DNA of 64,000 bases from Nageia nagi (lineage: Eukaryota > Pinophyta): assembly GCA_050084985.1 (NCBI GenBank), contig JBITNC010000001.1, positions 170,438,001 to 170,502,000 of the forward strand, given 5' to 3'. The notes beneath the pieces were generated by a model, which ran no database searches, was not told where the DNA came from, and saw only the letters and a program-made list of their open reading frames with translations. Below are positions 1-12,923 of this stretch, piece after piece; the stretch's first letter is position 1; each line of letters starts with the position of its first letter. The position numbers and the translations under genes were made by a program.

Positions 1-776
1 GTTATAGGATTTAAAATAGTAGTGCAATTGTCCATGCCATATTTTGTGAGTATGTCTCTTGCACACTTGCTTTGGCAAATAAATATCTAATCTTGATATT
101 GGTGGACCTCCATGCCAAGAAAGTACCTCATAAGACCTAGATCCTTCATATCAAACTCATGCATCAAATCAATTTTGAACTTTTCATTCATGATGGAATC
201 ACTTCCCATATAAACTAAATCATCAACATAAAGATAAATAAGTAAAATATGATTACCTTCTCTCTTGATGTAGAGTGTTGGCTTATTTTTGCTCCTAATG
301 AGCCTAAAACTTTGGAAGTATTCATCAATCTGGGTACACCAAGCTCTTGGAGCTTGCTTAAGGCCATATAAAGCATTCTTAAGCTTGTGCACATGCTTAT
401 CTTTACCTTGAACTTGAAATCCTTGATGTTGTTGCACATAAACCTCCTCATCAAAGTAGCCATTCAAGAATGCACTCTTTACATCCATGTGATGTATATT
501 ATAATGCTTTTGGGCAATTAATAAAAGAAGAATTCTTACTATTTCTTAAGTTGCAACTGGTGCAAAAGTATCCTCATAATCCATACCATATCTATGTGTA
601 AACCCTTTGGAAACAAATCTTACTTTATGTATTTCAATTATTCCATCACTATTGTATTTAGTTTTGTAGACCCACTTGGAGCCTACACATCTCTTACCTT
701 TAGGAAACTCATAAAGTTCCCAAGTATCATTCTTTTCAATTGATTGAAGCTTTTCTTGCATGGCCTTCAACCACAC
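1..776 (-). pseudogene. Copia-1 reverse transcriptase (broken)
   Basis: Copia-type reverse transcriptase, which copies element RNA into cDNA in the cytoplasmic particle. Two blocks share one frame: 776-546 holds the N-terminal part (GSKWVYKTKYNSDG, then YEDTFAPVAT) and 488-87 holds MDVKSAFLNG, LYGLKQAPRAW and the catalytic box LYVDDLVYMG. The YVDD aspartates are intact. A stop at 546-548 separates the blocks and another closes the frame near 87. Decayed sequence between 1 and 86 continues toward RNase H. Not functional as it stands. Confidence 0.85.
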
Positions 777-1085
777 ATTTTAGGTGCAAGCTTCCTCATA
801 ACAAGATGGATTAAAATTAGAAAAATAACATTTTGGGCTACACACAATGCATAATTAACCATCTCCCCATTTGGGTCTTCATTTATTTCCATATCACTAA
901 ATTGCTTTACAAACTTTTCCATTTCATGTAATTGAATTTTAGTAAACCTTTGATGAAAGTTTGGATCTAAAACTTGAGAAGGAGGATGGTTTTGAAAATT
1001 CTTTTTACTTGTTTTTTCCTTCATCACTTCTTGAATCACATTGGGAGAACCTCCACTTGAAGGAGAAATAGGAGTGGATTTGGAG

Positions 1086-1894
1086 CTATTGGAGAGACTT
1101 TATGGAGGACTTAGAGGCAACCACAAGGTGCCACTTGAATATTTGGAAGAGAATTTGATCTCTTGGGAATTTTGAATTATTTTCATGGCTGAGCACTTCT
1201 CTTCCAATATCCATAATGCATTTTTTATATTGTGCATAGACTTTCCCCTCCTCAAAAATGACATCCCTCGACATAACTATTTTTTGGTTTTGGGATTGTA
1301 AAGCCTATATGCTTTACTCTCTTTACTATACCTAGTGAACACACATGGTTCACTCTTTGCATCCACTTTTTTTCTATTCTTTTTTGGCACATAAGCATAT
1401 GCCAAACAACTAAAAAATCTAAAATGTTGGATGGTTGGCTTCTTGTCATACTAAGCTTCAAAAGAGGCCTTTCCTTCAATTGTACTTGAGCATTAAAATA
1501 TAATTGGATGTTCTCACTACTTCAGCCCAATATATGTTATGCAATTTTTTTTGGATTACAACAAGCATCTTGCCATATACATGAGAGTTCTATTTTTTCT
1601 CTTAACCACTCCATTTGTAGTATATTGGCTCTTAATACCATGCTCTTTACAAAAATTAACAAATTCATTAGAGGCATACTCTCCCCCTATATCACTTCTT
1701 ACACATTTAAATTTATGCTCACTCTCATTCTCAACAAACTCCTTGAATTTCTTAAAACACCCAAATGCTTCATCTTTATGTTTGAGAAAATAAACCCAAC
1801 ATATTCTACTAAAATCATCAATAAAAGTGAGGAAATAGGAATTCATACCAAGACTCTTGGATTGCATTGGTCCAAATAAATTAGTATGCACCAA
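1086..1894 (-). pseudogene. Copia-1 integrase core (catalytic residues lost)
   Basis: Integrase core, which would join element cDNA to host DNA. From 1894 the frame reads VHTNLFGPM, FIDDFSRICWVYFLKHKDEA, RSDIGGEYASNEF and NGVVKRKNRT. The family has an acidic triad: D in HTDLxGP, D in RSDNGGE and E in NGVAERKNR. Here the first D is N (codon at 1880-1882) and the E is K (1601-1603), both G-to-A changes. A short in-frame gap removes the usual residues before NGVV. The C-terminal part continues in shifted frames to 1086 (MSRDVIFEEGK). Clearly inactive. Confidence 0.8.
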
Positions 1895-2072
1895 CTGTAG
1901 TGTGAATGAGGCCCTTCGTGCTTTCCCATTATCAATTTTTTATCTTGCTTGCTTTCCCAAAACATAAGCTTCACAAATAAATTTTGTATCTTATAAGAGG
2001 AAAACCATGAACAAGATCATGAGATAGCTTTAAGCTATTAAAATTCAAATGGCCAAATATAAGATGACAAAA

Positions 2073-2360
2073 CTAAGACAAGTCATTTACAACCACATTT
2101 GTAAGATGATTTTCCCCTTTATCTCCAACCTTCAATGTAAATAATTGATTTGCAGTCATGTGAAAAATAGTAACATGCTTGTTCCCAAGATTCATATCAA
2201 ACCTTTCACATTTTCCATCTTCAAAAACTAACTTGTAATTCTTCTCCATAATCTGCCCAACACTAAGTAAACTATGAGCCATATCTAAAGTGTGATATAC
2301 ATCATTCACCTTCTTCATTCCATGCTTGGTAGGAACTACAAGCATGCCTTTATCAGCCAC
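2073..2360 (-). pseudogene. Copia-1 protease to integrase linker
   Basis: This 95-codon frame matches the part of copia polyproteins after the aspartic protease active site, where VxHTLDMAHSLLSVGQ-type text leads into the GAG-pre-integrase region. No DSG triad is visible in the piece, so the protease core itself is lost or further decayed upstream at about 2400. It lies between the gag and integrase blocks, as expected. Confidence 0.65.
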
Positions 2361-2539
2361 TTCTATTGCATAATTATTGCTAAGATTAATGTTTGACCTA
2401 TAAGAATGATCAATTTAAGAGAGAAGCTTCCCCTTTCTAGTCATATGGTTGGAGAAATAAATGTCTAGTAATCGAGTTTCTCATCCATGGAAAGAAAGAG
2501 AGTTTCACCATACTCTTCTTCCTCTCCATATTTTTTGCT

Positions 2540-3416
2540 CTTCCTTCACCACTAGCTGCTTGTTTTGCTATACACTCCCTCTCATAATACCCATATTTGT
2601 TGTAATAAAAGCATTGAGCATTTCTCTTATCACTATTGCCTCTTCCTCTTCCTCTTGAGTTTGAAGATCCTCTCTTCCTCTACCTCTACCTCTACCTCTA
2701 CCATCTCTGCTAGCTTTTGCCTCTTTCTCTTCCATATCTATTTGAGCTTGATTCACCTTCTTTTGCAACAAAGGCTTTCCCCTCCTTACTGTATTGGATT
2801 GGCTCATTATTTATCCTCTCTTCATGAGACATAAGAGAGCTAATGAGAGTATCTATCTCCATTTAAGAGAGGTATTTAGTTTCCTCCAATATCACATCAA
2901 TGTGATTCCACTTCTTGGTGAGATATCTCAACATTTTTTTAATAAATACTTCCTTTTCCAAGGTCTCTCCAAGAATTGATATCTTATTTACAATCTCCTT
3001 CACTCTAACATAGTAATATGAAGCTTTCTTAGTTTCTTTCATCTTAAGAGTCTCAAATTCCATCCTTAGAGTCTGTAGCTTCACTTCTTTAACTTGGTCA
3101 CTCCCTTGGAAGCCTTCCTTCAACACTTTTGGAGCATCTTTGGTTGTCTTACAACTTGCAATTCTGGAAAAATGCTCCTATCAAGAGCTACTTGGAGGTG
3201 AGATAAGGTAATAGAGTTCTTGCTCCTACATTCCTTCTTGGCCTTCTTATCATCTACTAAAAGAGTGCTCCAATTTGTTGTCTCTATGTATCCATCATCA
3301 ACAATATCCCATAAATATTTTCTTATGAGAAAAGTTTATATCTTAATGCTATAGTACTCATAATCATTTTCATCAAAATATATAATAGGAATAAATGAGC
3401 TTGTGTTGCTAACCAT
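2540..3416 (-). pseudogene. Copia-1 gag (UBN2 type) with damaged zinc knuckle
   Basis: Structural Gag protein that would package the element RNA. The likely start is the ATG whose complement lies at 3414-3416 (MVSNTSSF...), which gives the usual short N-terminus before the UBN2 domain. At 3126-2863 the frame has the helical UBN2 core (RMEFETLKMKETKKASYYYV, then KKMLRYLTKKW). A basic RGRGRGR stretch follows at about 2700-2650. The nucleocapsid knuckle then reads CFYYNKYGYYEREC, where the family has CX2CX4HX4C, so the second Cys and the His have become Tyr. Several stops interrupt it. Confidence 0.75.
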
Positions 3417-3510
3417 TATACTTATGAACAAAAAAACCAAGACTCTATAAGCAACCTTTGCATTGCTAGAAGCCATAGGCTTTCTCAAACCCAACTAAGA
3501 CTCAACAAAT

Positions 3511-3521
3511 CTCTGATACTA
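3511..3521 (-). other. Primer-binding site, initiator tRNA-Met type (Copia-1)
   Basis: The complement reads TAGTATCAGAG, one mismatch from TGGTATCAGAG, the site complementary to the 3' end of plant initiator tRNA-Met. It sits 2 bases inside the LTR edge, as expected for minus-strand priming. Confidence 0.7.
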
Positions 3522-3523
3522 AA

Positions 3524-4060
3524 TGATGAATTCAAGAGAATTCAAATAACAAAAAAATGGAGGTAAGATGTAATAATAATAAATGGAACTAAATAGAAGT
3601 AAGATATATTAAAGAAGAATCGAAATTACAATATGAAGTTCAATAATGAAGCTTCATTTACTCTACAATTGTGAGAGTTTTAGGAAATTAAAAACTACAA
3701 TAATACAATACTAGCATAATCAAAACTAAGCTAAGTTATAAGTATTCTAACCTAGTAATTGAACCCAATAGCTTTTACAAATGTTGAATGCTATAGGGTG
3801 AGCTGGAAGAAAGAATTAAAATGCATAAAAAATAAAAAAATGCCTCAGGAATGATAAGCTATAAGGCACTTTTAATTTGGACCAAACTGATAGGTTGCAA
3901 ATTGGTTGGATAGGTCTAACTACTTGGTTAAGGACCAATTGGCATATTTGGGGGTTGGTTGGAATAAGGTTAGTTGGCTAGCCAGTTTGCAAGGTGCCAA
4001 CTAGATAGTAAACTAAGAAAACATGAATTTTATCTTAGCATAAGTGTTGAGTTTCCAACA
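3524..4060 (-). repeat. Copia-1 5' LTR (boundaries inferred)
   Basis: About 537 bp between the primer site and a TGTTGGAAAC tip on the complement. The inner edge is ...GAATTCATCA. The second LTR is outside the window, so the ends come only from TG...CA termini and the primer-site position. Confidence 0.5.
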
Positions 4061-5545
4061 AAATGTAGTTGAGAAGAGAAAGAAAGTGTTATTCAAAAAT
4101 AAGGGATCCCATATGATCAATATTAAGAGGGCTAAATCCATATATAAAAATGAATCCTTGATTGATAAGAGAGTGGGTACTACAAAGGAACCTAGAAGAA
4201 TCATTTAACTTAGAAGAAAATTGATTCTTCTTGAGGATACTTCAAGTGAGGAGAAAATTGAAGGTGGTGAAGGCACTTTTGAGGATCAAAAGAATCTCTA
4301 AAAATAAAGAATACCACTTGACATCAACTATATGGAAACAAAGAAGGTAGTTGAGGCCTTGATTGATCATAGTATGCAAGAAACTAGATTGGAGGAGTGG
4401 GCACAAGCTGCAAATCCCATTGAAGCACCTCTTTCTTTGAAGAGGTGGAGTAAAAGAAATAGTAACTTCCTAAGGAGCCTGAAGGAGGTCCATGATGAGA
4501 AAGCATTAGATGGAAATAATGCATTAAACCCTTATCTTGATGAGTTAGCATCAACCACTTAATTAACTATTGCTACCTAGACTAGATCAACCACACAAAA
4601 TAAGAAAATCAAGAAGTTTCTAGAATCTATAGGGAAGAAGAGTGAGTTTACAAGCCCTAATAATCAATTCGAGGAGGCAATAGTGGGGCTGAAATAGAGT
4701 CTTAAGTTCCCTAAGAATATTTCAAAGGAGTGACCTACATCTTGTATTCAAAATCTTATTAGTGATATAGCAGAGAAGAATGTAACATTTTTCAAAGGGC
4801 TTAAATTTATAAACTTGGAAGATAACAAATCCTCTCAAGTAGTTTAAAATCAGGAAAATTAATAAAACCTTTAATAAGTAATCATTCTATATCAATAAGA
4901 AATACCATGAGATAATATAAAGAGCCATTGATCCCCCTATCCATGATGTAACTCGAGCAAACATCACCATGGAGAAACAAGTAAAGGAAACAAAGCTTAC
5001 ATGTAGGTTCCTTGCACCTATCAGGAGAGCTTTCAACATAAGACTCCACAATGAAATGATGGAAGAGGCCAGAATGAATAAAGGAGCCTATAGTATGAAA
5101 TATGAGCATGTTAGAGATCATCTTGGGTTTAAATAGGTCATGCTTAATAAGACATATACTAGGATTTATAAGTTTAATTATGAACAACACTTCTAGTTCC
5201 CTTTAGAGTTATTCAAGAAAGTTTTTTTTCAAGCTAGATATTTTTGTAATATATGAAGTATTAGAGCCTCTCCAAGTAGTCTTTATACTTGTGTACAATT
5301 ATAGTATTGAGCCTCCTTAGTTAAGTGCTTTTTGTATTGGTTGTATTCTCTTAGAAATTGAACATAGATAGTCTTGTTAGACTAGGTAGAAGGCTTGGTT
5401 TTAGTATGTTTTGGAAGCTTTAAAGTATAGCTTTTTCTAGTATGAAATACATTTTCAATCTCCTAATGTAATGGTTAGTTAAGTCCCTTATAAACTTTAC
5501 ACTTTTTTTATTAATACAAAATTTACCATTAATAAAAAAAATGGT
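4061..5545 (+). other. Unidentified region with short reading frames and an A-rich tail
   Basis: A 76-codon frame at 4332-4562 starts METKKVVEALIDHSMQ and is acidic and charged. Further open pieces follow to about 5190 in shifting frames. The stretch ends with AATACAAAATTTACC followed by an A-run at about 5530-5540, which resembles the 3' tail of a non-LTR retroelement. No domain is recognised. It may be a decayed retroelement rather than a host gene. Confidence 0.3.
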
Positions 5546-7150
5546 GAAACATAATTACAATATTTTTGTCAACCTAAGGAGTTTATATCAGGACTATCTC
5601 CAATAGGGTTATTTCAAATGGCTCTAGGGCCTCACTAATCTTAGAAGTGGTGAGGCAAGACCAATTATACTTTGCAATAACTATGATGGAACTAGCAATG
5701 TTCCTCTCAAGATGGCTAGAGTAAGTTCAAGGGTAGCCTCTTATCCCCTCAATACCTCGAATGCAGGTTGCTCTATAAGTGGCAAATATAGAGTCTCCAC
5801 TCAATCCAAAATAAAAGGATTTAATAACAAATTCAACATATCTCATAATGGCTATGAGTCCTCCTTTTATAGGTGTGGGTGATCATATTCTAATTTTAAA
5901 TTGATATGATCTGATGGTAGAGATGTGATCCATGTGTTCATGTATGCAATGTCCAAGATGGGGAGCCTTAGGATAGATGAAATCACATCTAAGGGCCATG
6001 AATGCCAACTTCCAAGAGGAGGTGATTCTGGAGCACCTTGTGATTAGTGCCATCAATCCATATATGTATGAAGGCCAATGTGGGGTATTAGGATGGTTCC
6101 ATGCTCAACATCCATTCTCTAGGGTCGTCTATTTGCCATGAGATTGCTAACAACTAGTTTGAACTATCACGCCCATCCTTGGAGCTTCAAATGACCTCAT
6201 AGTAGATGCAATCACCTAGGGGGATGCTTTATATTGATGAGGGAAGCACTAATGATTAGCAATATATTTAATGCCAATATTACAATCATCAAGGTTATAA
6301 TATGCAATACCTCATTTAATAAGATTGATATTGCATTTACCATTATAATTGCCTTTGTATTACAAATACAATATTATTGGCATTTTTTGTATTTAATTAA
6401 AATAAATAAATAAATAAAAGGTCCATTTATTATGTAATTAGAGCTTTATTGATTCTCTAAGTATAATTTATAATATTTTGGCCAAATTATGATAAAATAG
6501 ATAAAAATAGTTCTAATTTTATAAAGGAAACCAACTGTAAAAAGAATTGGGAGAATTTTGAGGATGACATCAACAATTTGAAAGGAAGTCCCAAAACTAC
6601 CAACCATTTCCCACAATGCCCAAAGTTGCTAGAAATATTACCACTAAGTATTCAACACTTACACCAATATTTGGGTGTAGCCAACAAGGAAGATAGGATT
6701 CCCAAATACATATTTATGGGTTGAAATCAACACACCTTTCCCCATGATAGTAAAGGGACACTTGCATCAAGATATAAGCTAGGTTTGATCTTGTCACCTA
6801 GGAGCTGTAAGCCATCAATACTGATAGGATAGGTATTCAATGACCAATCATGATAAATGTATTGGAAAATGCAAAGTCTAGCAAATGGTGAAATGGAAAT
6901 AATACATTGCAATAATATTGTTTTACATATTTACAAATCTAGGCATATGTACTTACATGGAATTTTATACATGACATTTGTACAAAGGGATGTTTATACA
7001 ATTTGAAATATAATATACATGGTCAGGTTAAGCATGTTATGTTTGAAAATAAGGGCATGTAGTACCTTATCTCTCATATCTTCAACATTATAGTCCTATT
7101 AAAATATTTACAAGTACTAGGGGTATAAACAAATGTTGTATAATTGTATT
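5546..7150. other. No recognisable feature
   Basis: Non-coding, with frequent stops in all frames. I see no domain, LTR edge, RNA gene or clear repeat beyond a short AAAT run near 6400-6418. Confidence 0.4.
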
Positions 7151-7159
7151 GATTTCACT

Positions 7160-8610
7160 TTTGCTACTAAATATTTGCAAAAATGTTAGTATGGAAGAAA
7201 GAGATTAGGTAAGGATAAGCAAGGTATTATAGAGCCCATTCCAAATTATAGTCAATTTAAGAGGACCTCTGATATTAAATTTGAAGCACCAATTTCTAAA
7301 GTATATTCTTCAAATCCAACTATTCAACATGTCGACACCAAGGAGCAAGGCAGTGAATTGTAAGATATATTTGATGAATGGCTACTTTGCAACATGATGC
7401 ATGGTCCTACCTAAGAGTTGCATGCTTATTATGCTAATACTTTTTTAGTACCTACCCCTCTTATTTGGCTAGATATTTTTTGAAGTGATGATGTTATCCT
7501 TGAGATGATGGGAGCTAGGAGTGAGTTTTCCAAGTCCAATGAAAAAGAGATTAGCTGCATGGTTTTTGCATCATCTAGCCTACTTTAGAGAAGAAGTTCA
7601 CAAAATGATGAGGATATTATAGGTTCATTTCCTAATCTTTGAACCCTTCCCTTATTATTTTTTTGTAAATTTAGTAGTAGTAGTTAGGTTTTAAAATGTT
7701 AGGTTTTGCATGTCCTTTTTTAGGGCTATTTTGTTTGAGACTAGGTGACATTGTTCCATTCTTTGGGTCTATGATGGATGAGTTTGGATGCAAGACTAGG
7801 AACATTACCAACTCCTCCCCAACTTAGCAATAAAATATCTTATTTAAGTGAAGAATTAGTGGAATTAAACATCGATACCAAAGAGGCCCCAAAGTTGATC
7901 AAAATAAGAGCTTGATTAACCTTGGATGAAAGGGAAAGGTACCACTTAATATTGAAAGAAATGAAAGTAAGTAGAAACATTTGCCTTGGGGATTTGAATT
8001 GGATAGAAATTTTATTGATTCTTATGATAAACAATATGCACAACTCAGTAAGAACGCCCAACTAATAGAAATTCCAAATGAATTGGTACCTAGTTCAAAA
8101 TATATTGATGTAAAAATGGAAGGGATATTTATAGAAGATGATAGGGAGAAGCAATTAGAAGAGCTAGAGTATAAATTGATGGCTTTAATATTTAGAGTTA
8201 GTTGAAATGACCAAATAAAATTAATCCTATCTGATGGAAAAATTAACCACAAGCTTTCTAAAGGAGAAGAAAGAAGAAGCAAAAAAGTTGAGTCTTGGAG
8301 TAGCTAAGAAGTTACAATAATAAGAAGAGCTTGAAGCTCAAGATAATGCTTTTGTCAAAAATACAAAGAAGAGAAAGACATTGAGATCATCAAAATTATA
8401 CAAGAGGTTGAGTAAGAATGCTACTACTCCTATTGATAGGGTGTTAGTTGTTACATCTCAAAGTCCTTTTGGTGTGTTTACTTCTCTAGTGAGTCACCAT
8501 GATCTAGAAGATGAAGAGATTGATACTACTTTCAAGGTAAGAGTTAAAACTATTAGAATAAGATCTAAGAGAAAGAAGAATCTTGTGCCGATAATATCAT
8601 TTTCCTACTA
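7160..8610 (+). pseudogene. Decayed reading frames of unknown family
   Basis: Open pieces in changing frames suggest an old coding sequence. About 7840-7990 can be read as ELVELNIDTKEAPKLIKI, then LTLDERERYHLILKE, which vaguely resembles the linker before reverse transcriptase in Tat/Ogre-type gypsy elements. No RT box follows. 7981-8205 and 8381-8611 encode charged, low-complexity segments. Association with a gypsy element is only a guess. Confidence 0.25.
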
Positions 8611-9015
8611 AATATAGTATAAGTAATTATCTCTTAATGTTAATGATTGTATTCCTCAAAATACTCCTTCATAGTGTGATGAAAAAGCCTTCATCCCCTT
8701 ATACTAGAGATGCAAGCTAGTTGCTTCAAATCTAGAGCATGATGTTACTTCCCAAATGCATAATGTATAAGATAACCCAATTACTATTCAAAAGGATGTT
8801 GATGATGCTAGAGAACAAGTAAAAGAGGTATTGAATTCTTTGCCCATTTCAATTTTGTCAAGATAATCAAGTTGACAGAAACAGATAAGGGTTGAGTTTA
8901 AGAAAATTCAAGAGGATAGTAAGGAATGGTATGAGAAAGAGCTCTAGATCCTTCCACACATTCCCAGATAAATTCAATTTGAAACCACCTAGATATAAAG
9001 AACCAACTCTTCAAA

Positions 9016-9963
9016 GTGATAGCTTACAAGGTGGATTCAACATATAAAGACCCTTCAAAATTGGTAAATGTATCCCTTGCCTTACAAACTGATAAAGTCA
9101 GTAGGAATGATAAGAGTAATTATCCAAGAAGAGCTATAGATTGGATGGATGCATATTTTTTGAAGGCAAAGATAAAATGTGAAAAGATTGAAAGGCAAAA
9201 AAAAGCCTTGGAAGAAAAGGAAACATATTATTTGGCTAGAATAAAAATACTTGAAAGACAAGTTGATGAACTCAAGCAAGCACTAGAGGCTTCACCTTTT
9301 GAAAAGGCCATTAAAGAGAAGAATGTAGATCTAAAGACTAAGGACATAGAGATTAACATCAAGAATGTTAAACTGAAGGCCTTAGAAGTTAATTATAATC
9401 AGGCCAAGGAATTAGAAGAGCACCATGCTCAAATTACAAAGCACCAAGTGAAAGATAGTAATTATGCTAAAAAAGTAAAATAAATGCATGATGACTTGTT
9501 CTCAAAAGATGAAGAGTTAAAGAACTTTGAAGATGAGAAGGATAAGAGCAAGGAGGATGTGAAAACCTTGCATGATTTGATTGCTATTAGAGAAGCAAAA
9601 CTTCAATTTGTAAAGGATGTTGCAACAAAAAATGAAGTAGAGTTAGAAGAAAAATTGAAAAATCAAACTCTAACTTTGTTGCCCAATGAAAAGACATTAA
9701 TTTCACCAACGCTGGCACTAGTTCCCTTGATGAAATTAAAAGATAAATATTGAAGTAAGGTTATTCCTAAGGTTGACACTACTTATTTTGCATGGGATTA
9801 TGTTATTTATTTTCAAAAATTATTGAATGAGCACAAAGTTTCCTTTGAAAATAAAAGAGACATCATCACTAAATGGTAAGCCAAATCCCATAAGGTTGTG
9901 AGAATGCTCAACCACATAGTCCCTCCTCAAATTCAAGAATTATCAAAGGAGACTTATTAAGAT
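9016..9963 (+). pseudogene. Decayed coiled-coil protein, family unknown
   Basis: The frame from 9016 to 9753 holds 245 codons and is broken only by TAA at 9481-9483. It continues in the same frame past TGA at 9751 and further TAA codons. Residues about 55-230 are a highly charged Lys/Glu/Leu heptad-like coil (for example KALEEKETYYLARIKILERQ). After the coil comes a non-coil stretch beginning about residue 250 (DTTYFAWDYVIYFQKLL). The stops fit Gln or Arg codons changed by C-to-T. The absence of indels over nearly 1 kb suggests it was coding until recently. It may be a retroelement accessory ORF or a captured host gene. I do not recognise a family. Confidence 0.4.
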
Positions 9964-12039
9964 ATGATAGTCATGAATATAAAGGTTAATAATCTTAATC
10001 ATATTATTGATGATGGAGAGAAATGTATGAATTTTTACTAAAAAAATTGAACAGATTGTTAGGTGGGTTTAAGGATTCTACACAAAAATGGCATGCCTAT
10101 TATTTATCATGATGATGGTACATCATATTCTTTAGATAAGTAAAATCCTCAGCTGCAACCAATGCAATAGAGTAAAAGTTTTTGAATATCAGTCCGTTGA
10201 TAATTTTGATGATAAATTCTTTCAATACACCAATGAAATACATAAGGTGGAATATTGGGTGAAAGAATTAATTGCAAAAATTCATCCTATAATTAGTAAT
10301 AGTTGGTAAATCAACCTATTAGTACAACATGTTATTATCCCTTCAAATGAGGAGTGGGCCCATGTTTAGGAAATTTTAAAGAAAAAATAAAGCAATCTAA
10401 AAATTTTATTTTTGAGTTTAGAATTTAGCAATACAAATTGGCCATATAGTCATTAGAATGTATACACATTTTAAATTTTGGAAGGTATGAGGGAATTTAT
10501 TATAATATATAATTCATACCTTCATTCTTTTTTGTAAAAGTATACTGGATTCTATACTTAGTCATATTTTTGCAATGTTCCATATTGTATAACTCCGTCA
10601 GAGTGCGATAATATTGTAACATGAGTGAACTTTGCCATAGCGTGACCATATTATAACACTTAATGATTTTTTTCTATGTATGATGATATTGTACATAATG
10701 ACTATTCTTCCATGAAGTGATAACTATGTAGACTAAATAACTTTGTTGGAGCACATGAATGTTGGAATTGATGACCAATTTGAATATGACAATGATTTCG
10801 TAGACTAGTTTTTTGTTCAACTCTCTAACCAGCGATAAAGTCCAATGGTATAGAGTATTTTTATTTCCCCATGATTTTTTGGATCTTCTAAGTGATGCAT
10901 TTTATCAAAGAGTGATCATAGTAGATTTCTTGTGCAAAATAATTATGCCAAGTTCAGAACTGAAGATTCAAGTAGCGGTAAAGTTCAAGGATGCCATGGT
11001 TGTGTCGAAAAGACTTATAATGACCTAGAACTTTCAATATGAGTTGGGAATGAGGTGGCAAGAAAATATTTGTTAGATTTTGTAATGATTAGAGATAGAT
11101 ATTTTGTAATTGATAACAATTGGTGATAGTTAGAAGATGATGTAATTCAAATTAGTTTGTTATTTTTGTTACAAGATATTTTTGAATGACCATGCTATAT
11201 ATACAACCTTGATTGATTAATAAAAGGTTAGAAATCACATATATTTATCCCTTGATATATAACTTGCACCTTTTATAATGTTTAATGAATTAAGCTTCTT
11301 GATCTCTCAATTATGATTTTCTCTATCTTATTCTTAGATTGTTTTATAATATGTTTGTTTGCACTTTATGGATGTTGAATTGAATCAATAATTAATTTGT
11401 ATCTATAAAGCATTCATTTGAGTTTGGTTACTTGGAATGTCATTTATTATTTTGGTGGTTGTTAGACTGAATGTTACTTCTAGCACAAGCCTATTATAAT
11501 GGATATTTGGGCTGGTCCATGACATTCATTTCTTTCTTGCACCTTATCCTTCTACAATCCTTTCCTGCTCCCTACTATTTTACTTCTTTCCTACACCTTG
11601 TCCTTTGATAAGTTTTCTAATCAAATAAAAAAAGTAGAATCAACTAACTCCACAGATTGAATTACTAGAGATTTAATTCTTTCAATAGGGGATACTTTGG
11701 TAGTAGCACACACACATGTGTAAATTGCACAAATCCTATCAACAATGATCATAAAAAGCATTATTATATTATAACTATGATTGTACTTGGATGATGTTCA
11801 TAGAAAGTTATTGTGTCCATATTTAGGTGGTGAGCATAAAAGGCTATTGTAGCTATATCTAGGTAGTGACCATATAAGGTTACTCATAATAGTGTGGAGT
11901 TGATGATACGAGGTTACCATAGTTTGTTTTGCTTGAAGCTATTACTATAACCATAATTTTTACTATTGTTGTAACTATAGATGTTACCGTAACCATAGTT
12001 ATTACTATAGATATGATTATATATATTATTGTAACTATA
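9964..12039. other. Unidentified AT-rich region
   Basis: Decayed coding-like text continues to about 10400, then AT-rich sequence. 11150-11240 has a TATATATA box and an AATAAAAGG motif that could be part of an old LTR. 11780-12050 holds loosely repeated ATAACTATAG-like motifs. Nothing firm can be assigned. Confidence 0.3.
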
Positions 12040-12430
12040 AAAGGTTGTAATTGTAGCTAAAGAAGTTCAAAAATTATTAGAGTGCATTTTATGTAATCTT
12101 ACACCATTTTGGGAGGTAATGAAATATAGAGAATACACAAAGAGTAAGAAAGAGGAAATAATAATTATGTACCCTTATGAGGCTATAGATCCATTTTATT
12201 AAAATGAATGTTATGATCTCTTTGATAGTGGCTTTATCCCACATTGGGATTTTTCCACTATAAATTCTAGTGCTTTTTTTATGTGAATATTTTGTTGATT
12301 GTATTCTCATGTTATAGTTGTTAGTTGCATTTACTTTAAGAATACATAATTAATTCAATTTTGAAAATTGTAATGATGAGAATAATCATAGTTTAGCTAT
12401 TATTAAAAATCATGAAATAACCCCCTCAAG
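12040..12430 (+). repeat. Possible copia LTR remnant
   Basis: 12235-12315 has the TGGGATTTTTCCACTATAAA...GTGAATATTTTG pattern common in the R/U5 part of copia LTRs. It lies just before the Copia-2 RT remnant, but gag and integrase are missing between them. If it belongs to Copia-2, a large internal deletion has occurred. Confidence 0.35.
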
Positions 12431-12686
12431 CTTAGTATGAGAATATTGTTACCTTTTTATCAACTTGGGATTTAAGAGGTGTATCTCAAAGAACATGTGC
12501 ACATACATAGATAAGATAGTAAATTGCTAATATATGTAGTTTATTTAGATGATTTGACCATTAATATCAATTCTTAATAACAAATCATAGTAATGAAAGA
12601 GAGGTTTAAAAAGAGTTTTAAAATGAAAAATCTTGATTTTGCATATTATTTTCTTAATTTAAAAGTTTAACAAAAGGATTATGGAA

Positions 12687-12707
12687 TCTCTCTCTCTCTC
12701 TCTCTCT
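12687..12707. repeat. (CT)n microsatellite
   Basis: About ten CT dinucleotides, lying inside the Copia-2 RT remnant. Confidence 0.95.
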
Positions 12708-12923
12708 ACCCACTCACTCTCTCTTAATCAAAGTATACATTGAAAAAAAATAAAGATGGAATATTGTAAGCCTATAGTGATCCCCATACTATTCATAACA
12801 AAACTTGTAGTCGAAGTAATGATTTAGATAATGATAAAAAAGTGTGAAACCTTTTGTAGATATATCATTGGAAGTCTTCATTACTTGGCTTACATAAGGC
12901 CTAATTTAACTTATGTCATTTCA

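Larger units (their letters stand above)
1..4060 (-). mobile_element. Copia-1: partial, decayed Ty1/copia LTR retrotransposon
   Basis: Read on the minus strand, the order is LTR, primer-binding site, gag, protease-integrase linker, integrase, reverse transcriptase, which is the Ty1/copia order. The 3' end (RNase H, polypurine tract, 3' LTR) lies left of the window. All domains carry stops or frameshifts. The inferred right edge at 4060 is where the complement reads TGTTGGAAAC, a typical LTR tip. The target duplication cannot be tested because the other end is missing. Confidence 0.85.

Noticed and set aside
12089-12310. 73-codon minus-strand ORF
   Set aside because: Antisense to an LTR-like sequence; no domain.
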